A stretch of 64,000 nt of DNA from Deroplatys truncata. Lineage: Eukaryota > Arthropoda > Insecta > Mantodea > Mantidae. Below are positions 57,247-64,000 of the stretch, piece by piece. The notes below the pieces were generated by a model that did not search any database, was not told where the DNA came from, and saw only the letters and a list, made by a program, of their open reading frames with translations. The stretch is taken from contig CM060975.1 of NCBI GenBank assembly GCA_030765065.1, positions 167,558,993 through 167,622,992 on the forward strand, read 5' to 3'. A program made the translations under genes and the position numbers. Within the stretch, counting starts at the first letter, position 1. Every line of letters starts with the position of its first letter.

Positions 57247-58705
57247 TCATTCACTTACTTGGATTCCGTTTTGTCATTCGTGCTGCTATTGACTCAACTT
57301 TTTAGAGTTTTATTACTGTATCCTTTCTTGCTTTATTTTTAAATTAATGATTCAAAATACTATTCATATAATTAAATCTTTTTACTTTCTTGGCATGATC
57401 ATTGCTATTTTATGACATCCCAAGATTTTATATTCGTCAACTTGTATTGTTATAGTATTTCCTATAATAATTTTCGCATATGTGCTTTGTTTGCCTATAA
57501 ATGCCGTAATTTTATTTTAAGTTTCTGAAATCATCATACTGCATTTCATTGCTATTTTTTTTAATTCGTGTACTGTTTTCGGTAAATTATTTTCATAATT
57601 ACAGGTTATAACGTAGTCATCAGTGGACATAAGTGTAAAAGCAAAATCATATTCATTAAAATTCCTTGAATAAATTTAGTACTATTAGTCCATTATATAA
57701 CAATTAATCTGTGTAAACACTTAAAAGAAGTGGCAGATTACACCTTGAGTTTCACCTAAATTTATTGGTTTTTTGAGTCCATTTATATATTTGTGTCTTT
57801 TTATTTTTCTAAATGCTTCTTATTACTTCAGTTATGTGAAATGACACTTCCATACTTTTCCAGCATATATATATTTCATGGTACCAGAGAATCGCTTCAA
57901 AGAACACTCGAAGATTATTTTGTTTGAACTAAATGTTATTAACAAAACTATGTTTTACAATTTATCTTAATTTTACTTACCTGAGAAAGAAGAAGAAAGA
58001 AGAATTAATTCACCTGTCCGGAAATGTAGCAGTCACTTCTTGTCCATTTAGCTGTCCCACAGTTACTCTCCTCGCTAACGGAAGCTTATACCCACCTCTT
58101 ACTACCATAGCTAATCCCGCGTGACCATTTGAACAAGCCTATAAGATTTTACTATATTCCTAACAATTGCAGGAGTACTTCCTCAGCTTCTAAGACAAAG
58201 CAGGCATCACCTTTTATTATGTAACATATTTGTGCAATTTTCAACCTCTTGTATCAATATTAGTGCAAGAATGTGCTATGCTTAATATAAAATAAAATAA
58301 CTGTCACAATATGAGAGGGTTTGATGATAAAAACGAACAAAATAATCGTGCTCTCAGTATAGTTTTCACTGCCTATAAACTGACGTAGAGAAGGTGTTTA
58401 TTCGACCCAAATTCAATATCTGGTTTTCGCTGTTAATGCGGATGCTGGATTGGGATGATTTCAAGAAAATCTTTTTAAACATTTGTGTGTAAACATTTAC
58501 GATGGACAAAACTCTACTCTTTTCACTTTTTCAGAAGCAGCATCGTAAATATGAGATATCGGCAAATAAAAAGCAGGTATTGAATTTTCTGTAAGTAGCC
58601 TTCTCGATGAATATTATAAAACTGTTAAACTATAACGCATACACAGAAACCAGTCACAAAATCGGAATTTATTTAGATATAAAAATATCAGATATCAATC
58701 GTTTC
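57247..58705. other. AT-rich intergenic sequence
   Basis: No gene or repeat boundary recognised. Confidence 0.45.
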
Positions 58706-58707
58706 GG

Positions 58708-58925
58708 CTGCCTCTGTGGTGTGGAGGTGGCGTGTTTGCCTCCAATTCAAGAGGTTCCGAGTTCGAATACCGGTTAGAGTGAGTTATCTGGATAGAGTTT
58801 ATTTTCTTATCGTGAAAAGACGCATGTCGGGGAATTTTAAGCTCTATGGACCCCGGGCTCATTTGAGTATTCTTTCATTCATCGTCCAATATGACCAAAC
58901 CGGTTAAAAGACACTAAACTAAAAC
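58708..58925 (+). mobile_element. tRNA-derived SINE-like element (family S6)
   Basis: The head at 58708-58775 has GCCTCTGTGGTGTGGAGGTG (A-box type) and TCCGAGTTCGAATACCGG (B box). The body of about 150 bp ends near ACACTAAACTAAAAC. Single copy in the window. The shared CTCTGTGGTGT start suggests a head related to family S3 with a different body. Confidence 0.65.
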
Positions 58926-59775
58926 AAACATTGTTTCCAGAGCATATCCTGTTTTTATGTTTTCCGGTGTTTCTACATTTAGGTTGCACACTTTGAAGTT
59001 TTAAGTTATTTTACCATTGAATTTTGATTGAATCTTGATGATTTCTCCAATCATCTTGTGCAGCTATAAATCCAAATTCAGCTAATTCTGTTGAACATTG
59101 GTGATTAAGAAGAAGTGTATATGAAAACTTGTGTGAATCCTACGTACATAGATATAGTAATAAATGGAAATGGGAGAATATCATTTGACTATTGTGCATA
59201 AGAATTTTTACAAACGCAACCTCCAAGAAGGACATAATTAAACATTAACTACTCTGTTTGCCTACTGGTTACAGGAGGATAAGACTGTGAGCACTCGAAC
59301 AAGAGAAATGTTGAAAAGTGTGGCTTTAAAAGCAGTGGAAAGCCGTGGAGCACAGTGAAGTGGAGTGGAGTGGTGTGGAGCAGAGCTGAATAATGTGAAA
59401 AGGGTTTATGCAGCTATCTTTAGTTCTATTATTAGCTAGGTTTAATGTTAAATGTATTTTTGCTTTATCTTTTCTTTGAAGATAATGTAGAATTAGTGGC
59501 ACCTTTAGAGAATGGATTACAATGTTCAGCACATAATTTCAACAGAATTACCTTCAAGTGTAATATAAAAATTAATGCTTACGTAATAAAAATAATTCTT
59601 TTTCATATAAAAATACCCTGTACGTAACAACAGTTGTTTAGATTAAAAATATTCAAAACAATAAATTCATTCACCTATCTTAACTTTAGGCTGAAGTCAG
59701 CATTTCAAACGAAATAATTAATTTTAATTAACCCTTGGGAATAAGAAACAGGATAATACAATCTTCATTAGTACA
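58926..59775. other. AT-rich intergenic sequence
   Basis: No gene recognised. A short GTGGA-rich patch lies at 59336-59385. Confidence 0.4.
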
Positions 59776-59779
59776 GGGG

Positions 59780-60430
59780 TATCCAGAGTACGCTTATACA
59801 AAACATTAGTAAGACATACCTTTGATATGAGAGCGAGACATGGACTTTACGGACAAAAGAGGAAAGCAGAATAACTGCAAGTGAAATGAGGTTTACGAGA
59901 TATACAACAGGATACACCAAGTGGGATTTTAAACGCAATGATGATGTGATGAAGGAACTACACTTAGGATCAGTTACCAAGTACATATGCCAGAATAACT
60001 GGATGAATTATTTCTGACCCATGAGTGTGGATGGACCGAGCGCTGCAGTAACGCATAGCAGGTCCCGGTTTCAAACTCTCGTGGTTGACCAATCTAACCG
60101 AAGGGTTTTTTTGCGGTTGCTAAGCTAATGATGGGTTGGATAATTTGATTCACAAATTTCTCATCATCCCTTTATCGCTACATTTCATTTCCTTCTTTTC
60201 TCATGACTGTCATACAAGGCATTGGGATGATCACTCATTCTGGATAGTTTACTCCTCGACAGACTACTGACCTAAGACATTGCTTTGTAATTTCGTGGGA
60301 TGTAAGTCCTATACGGAGGAGGGTAATCCGTTGCAGAAGACGAGTTTGGATACAGTTCCCAAAACCGTGCTTCGTTATCGCTCAACAGCGAAGAGATTTC
60401 TGGGCCGTCCAAAGGAGCGCTAGACAAAAA
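59780..60430 (+). pseudogene. LINE 3' coding fragment, interrupted by a SINE
   Basis: 59780-59860 gives RLYKTLVRHTFDMRARHGLY, and after a frame change 59868-60015 gives ITASEMRFTRYTTGYTKWDF then KRNDDVMKELHLGSVTKYIC, the typical post-RT region of insect LINEs (AAEMRFLRR...GYT..D..RN..I..EL). After the SINE, 60385-60425 reads AKRFLGRPKERXTKNL, the usual basic GRPKKRW-type end. 5'-truncated and dead. Confidence 0.65.
60025..60350 (+). mobile_element. SINE-like insertion (family S7) in LINE fragment
   Basis: The head has GGACCGAGCGCTGCAGTAAC and a degenerate B box AGGTCCCGGTTTCAAACTCT at tRNA-like spacing. The body carries an ACTTCTCATCATCCCTTTAT-type pyrimidine-rich section and ends near a GACGAGTTTGGATACAGTTC stretch. 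Boundaries and target duplication are unresolved. Confidence 0.5.
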
Positions 60431-60797
60431 ACTTATCTGTGATATCATAACAGGCCATATGTCTTAGACTTGTACGGAAGAATAAGAAGGAGGAGGAGAA
60501 GGAGGCTTTTTATTTCAAATACTCATAACAGGCTGATGAAGTATTCCGCTCCATTTAAAGTTTGGAATCGAGATTTACCGGCGATTTATGTTCAATGAAA
60601 GAAATAATCATAGTAATAATAATAATAAAGTAGGAATAAATAAGTAAATAAAAACAAAATAAGGAATAAATAAAACAAGAATTTTCCACATGTAGTATGC
60701 GTGCATATGAATTTTGTATCTATAACTGGGAACCATAAAATAGACAAAATATTGCTAAAGGATTAGATTGTGCAATTTGTATAAAATAGTTTTTTTC
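60431..60797. other. Sequence between LINE fragment and M3
   Basis: A purine-rich GGA/GAA run lies near 60483-60507 and AT-rich low-complexity sequence at 60605-60685. No gene. Confidence 0.4.
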
Positions 60798-62092
60798 GCA
60801 GGTGTATCTTTATTGATGTCATATATTTGGGGGACGTGTTCCTGACACTAAAACAGTAAAAAACGTCGTATGAACATGGGTCTAAAAATAATTTATTTCA
60901 GAGTTACAACACAAAATCGAAAGTTACAAAAGCTCGAAGTGGCTTCCTCTTGCTTCGATGTATGCAGTAAGCCTGAATTCCATCTCTGGCGTACTCTGCT
61001 AAAAATTCCTGGTGTGTTTTGCATTTGGTCAAATCCAGTTTGGATACGTCCTCTCAAAACGTCAACATCAGGTACAGGAGTCGCATAAACCAAGGACTTC
61101 AAATGTTCTCAGACGAAGAAATCCATTGGATTCAAATCAGGCGATCGAGCAGGTCAGGCAATGGGTCCCCCTCGACCAATCCATCTTTGCGGAAATCGAT
61201 CATTCAAAAACTTACGAGCTATCATACTGAAATGAGTTGGATCACCATCGCGTAAAAACCACATTCTTTGGATGATGTCCAGGGGCATATTATCAGTTAA
61301 GTGATGCAATTCATTTCTGAAAAACTGGAGATAGGTCTGTCCATTCAGGCGCGGAGGGAAGAAGTAGGGACCAATAAGGTGATCATGAATGATTTCACCC
61401 CAAACGTTGAGAGGGAACCTCTGTTGATGGTTGTACTTCATAAGGATTTTCAAATGCCCAGTTATGAGTGTTATGAAAATTGAAGATACCGTCGCGAGTC
61501 AAACCAGCCTCATCCGTGAATAAGATACAGGCTAGGAAATTGATGGACACAGCGTACTGCTGTAACGTGCGTTGACAGAAACGTCTTCTTGGCTCCTTAA
61601 TCCTTGCACACGTTGAAGGTGATACGGGTACAGAAGATTATCATGCAGAATTCTCCAGATAGTCATATGACTAACTCTTTCCCTTACAGCCACACGTCTT
61701 GTGCATTGTGATGGATCTGCATCCACAGCACGAAGAACTCGTTCTTCAAGCTCAATACCTAGTACCGCTCTTGGTCTCCCAACATCCCTAGTACTCCTCT
61801 CAAATGTGTCATTCTCTCTCAAGCGTTGGTGAATTCTTGCGAATGTTCTTCCACACGGTAACGAACTGTCAGGGTACCTTTCTGTATAACGTTAACGTGC
61901 TCGTGCTGCATTGCCGTCTGCACAGTCATACGTGTAGTGCATATCCGTCTGTTCACTCGTGGAATACATCTTCTTTGACCTATAACAACGAAACGGTTGA
62001 TTTTCAGACCCATGTACACATGCACTTTTTTTACTGCTTTGATGACAGGAACACGTCCCCCAAATATATGACACCAATAAAGATACACCTGC
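60798..62092 (-). mobile_element. Mariner-like DNA transposon (M3), near full length
   Basis: Inverted repeats of about 95 bp: 60798-60895 starts GCAGGTGTATCTTTATTG and the complement of the right end at 62092 starts GCAGGTGTATCTTTATTGG. Both continue with TCATATATTTGGGGGACGTG. Total length is 1.295 kb. It encodes a minus-strand transposase of the same type as M1 and M2. Confidence 0.85.
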
Positions 62093-62094
62093 AT
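60893..62094 (-). pseudogene. Mariner-like transposase (M3)
   Basis: The N-terminal part is degraded but shows RYTERYPDSSLPCGRTFARI. From 61822: RENDTFERSTRDVGRPRAVL, then RAVDADPSQCTRRVAVRERV and SHMTIWRILHDNLLYPYHLQ, the paired helix-turn-helix region. First Asp in CILFTDEAGLTRDG near 61530-61490. 61453-61154 includes MWFLRDGDPTHFS (second Asp). PARSPDLNPMDFF (third Asp) lies near 61150-61110, 36 residues after the second by my count. Two TGA codons replace expected Trp codons (IA-W-PARS and FV-W-EHL). A frameshift lies between the N-terminal and catalytic parts. Confidence 0.85.
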
Positions 62095-62350
62095 ATTCCA
62101 TTATTATGTTTACAGTTTCTCCAGTATGTCATCTGACGGACATGCCTGAAAATTTATGATTGTGTTTGTTTTTGTTCCTATCCTATCGCAAAGGACAAAG
62201 TGTTTGAATGTTTTTTTCCTCATATAATAAGCAAATAAAAAGCCTACTACCTGATTTGAAATAATACCACTATTGTATTGCAATTTTTAATAATGTAAAG
62301 TGGATAGAAGAATCAGTTTTTAAATAACTATTGTATATATGCGCGCACGC

Positions 62351-62392
<42 letters not shown>

Positions 62393-63285
62393 TTTAACAC
62401 TTAAGGTTTTCAAATAATATTTATTACTTTTTCTTTGTTCAATGCTTATTACATTCATAACAGCTACCGTGTAAGTACTTAACGTGTTATTGCTGTGAAG
62501 TTAAAATTTCACTATATCTAATAAATTTTAACTACATTTTTACATAAGAAAAATATATTATAGCACCTGTCTTACAGTAAAAACAATGGTACTATGCTGA
62601 AAACATTGACCGTGGTTAATATTTATTATCGTTATATGGAGTTAAAGAATGTGTGATGCATTCTAAATACTATGATTAAGTAAATTATGAAGAGGGGCAG
62701 TACGTTTTAAAAATTTAAACCAATCTTCTAAATATATTACGAATTTTAGTTGCCCATTTGACTCTCATTTCAAATTCACACATGTTAATGTTTTATGTTC
62801 AGCAGATACGTGCATCCTCAGTGTTTCCTATCATAATGACATCTTGGGTCAGTTTTCTGCGATCATTCGTTTCTCATTCTTCTGCCGAATTTCTAAATTA
62901 TGAAGGCGTATTTCATATCACTGTTTTTGCAGCTTTTACCATTGACGTCGAATTAACACTTATTATTTATTTTCAGATAAATTCTATAGACTTCTAGAAC
63001 CTATTATAACTTCAAACGATTTTAATTCAAGCAGCATAACTATTCCACTTATATCGAACCACACATTGTCCGTTATGTACACTAGACCTAGGAGAGAGTA
63101 TTTACGAAGCATAAAATATAGGTTTAATCCGTTATACCTTTTGTTTTTCATATATTTTCTTAGAGTCTTTCACAGAAAGTTAGTCACTCTCATGCACAAT
63201 TCGCTTCATTTAAGGTAATTTGTAGTGCCTATTACCGTTGAAGCGATTACTTCTGGTCTCTGGGCCGATGTGAGGGCAGCGCCTC
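62093..63285. other. AT-rich intergenic sequence with (TG)n microsatellite
   Basis: (TG)n of about 20 units at 62351-62391. The plus-strand frame 62758-62997 (79 codons) is hydrophobic but unrecognised. Confidence 0.5.
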
Positions 63286-63300
63286 TTGTAGGTTTCTAGA

Positions 63301-63863
63301 ATTGGATTGGATTGGATTAGCTACGGAAGGGACTCGGCACTGATCCACACAGGTGATGTACTTACGCCCCACATGGGGGCGTCCCCGGGAGGAAGGATGA
63401 GGCGAAAGGAGATACCGGGCTGCCGGAACCAGGAGTGAAGGCACAGCAATGACAGGGTCCCTAAGTTTCCAGATAGGAACTCCCCGCAGGCAGATCGGAG
63501 ACCCCACCCCATACAGAGGGGGTTCAATGGCCCTCAATGGGATTCAGATACTCCCGACAGCCAGTCGAAAGCCGAGGGACCGAGAGAGTCACAAAGAACA
63601 TCTTTTTTCCATGCCACACTGCACCGAAACACCACCAACACTTCTAACCCTGAAAGAGACTAACGGATGAAAGATGAAATTAAATGAGAATGGAGATGAA
63701 ATGGAGGGACAGAAAATTCGGGAAATGTGAGAATCCTTCCCAGCATTTGCCTGGCGACCCGGGAAAATCCTCATTAAAGACCCAGGTTCAGGTAGGTCAG
63801 CCACGGAAATCTCCCACTCGAATGCGGGCCACAGACGAAACCATCTGAGCCATCCCGCTCGGT
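63301..63863 (-). mobile_element. tRNA-derived SINE (family S2), full length with target duplication
   Basis: 563 bp. Minus-strand head ACCGAGCGGGATGGCTCAGA with B-box-like CGCATTCGAGTGGGAG, body shared with 39670-40226, and a 3' tail of ATTGG pentamers (63301-63320, plus strand) as the terminal simple repeat. Direct repeats TTGTAGGTTTCTAGA (63286-63300) and TTGTAGGTTTCTAAA (63864-63878) match at 14 of 15 positions, marking a retroposition event. Confidence 0.9.
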
Positions 63864-64000
63864 TTGTAGGTTTCTAAAGTGGAATTCTGAATATGAATAA
63901 ATAACTTAATTTTGTTGAGCCTGCAAACTAATTTTGATTCATTTTATTAATAATTGCTCCTAATAAATTCTGATAAACGGGGATTCTTTATTGGATTATC

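Noticed and set aside
1-64000. CRISPR array or bacterial operon
   Set aside because: No regularly spaced identical repeats with unique spacers and no Shine-Dalgarno-linked gene clusters. All coding evidence is eukaryotic transposon-derived.

Overview
The window is eukaryotic and almost certainly from an insect or another arthropod. It is AT-rich with no operon-like gene packing. TA-target mariner-like elements, tRNA-derived SINEs, non-LTR LINEs, Ty3/gypsy elements and a P/THAP-type fragment are layered on each other. A large, repeat-rich polyneopteran-type genome (cockroach, cricket, stick insect and relatives) is my guess, not a demonstration. I found no host gene that I could defend. Every recognisable protein piece belongs to a transposable element, and nearly all are broken by stops, frameshifts or deletions.

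Layout. 1-6 kb: intergenic AT-rich DNA with three copies of an unclassified ~0.5 kb repeat and a rearranged SINE. 6.8-8.4 kb: an internally deleted mariner-like element beside a foldback MITE that sits inside a (TA)n tract. 9-18 kb: a minus-strand LINE (RT and zf-RVT at 9.0-11.0 kb, endonuclease at 15.5-16.7 kb, ORF1 at 16.9-18.1 kb) split by a second, plus-strand LINE with ORF1, endonuclease, RT and RNase H (11.05-15.54 kb). 19-23 kb: SINEs and a non-autonomous hAT-type element with an 8-bp target duplication. 24.9-25.4 kb: a THAP/P-element-like transposase remnant. 26.6-34.9 kb: a gypsy element whose central pol region is present twice as a 1.7 kb inverted repeat around a 2.7 kb spacer. 36-44 kb: several tRNA-derived SINE families and a decayed transposase. 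47.2-50.0 kb: a mariner-like element with ~290 bp terminal inverted repeats, the right one split by a 966 bp solo LTR. 51.4-57.2 kb: a structurally complete but pol-deleted gypsy element with 725/727 bp LTRs, primer-binding site, polypurine tract and 4-bp target duplication. 58.7-64 kb: SINEs, a LINE 3' fragment, a third mariner-like element and a full-length 563 bp SINE with a 15-bp target duplication.

The window is best read as a stratified transposon record. Several insertions can be ordered in time because one interrupts another, and some empty sites can be inferred. The most unusual structures are the inverted gypsy duplication sharing the same disabling mutations, the solo LTR inside a transposon terminal repeat, and the gypsy derivative whose protease ORF is fused in frame to the integrase tail.
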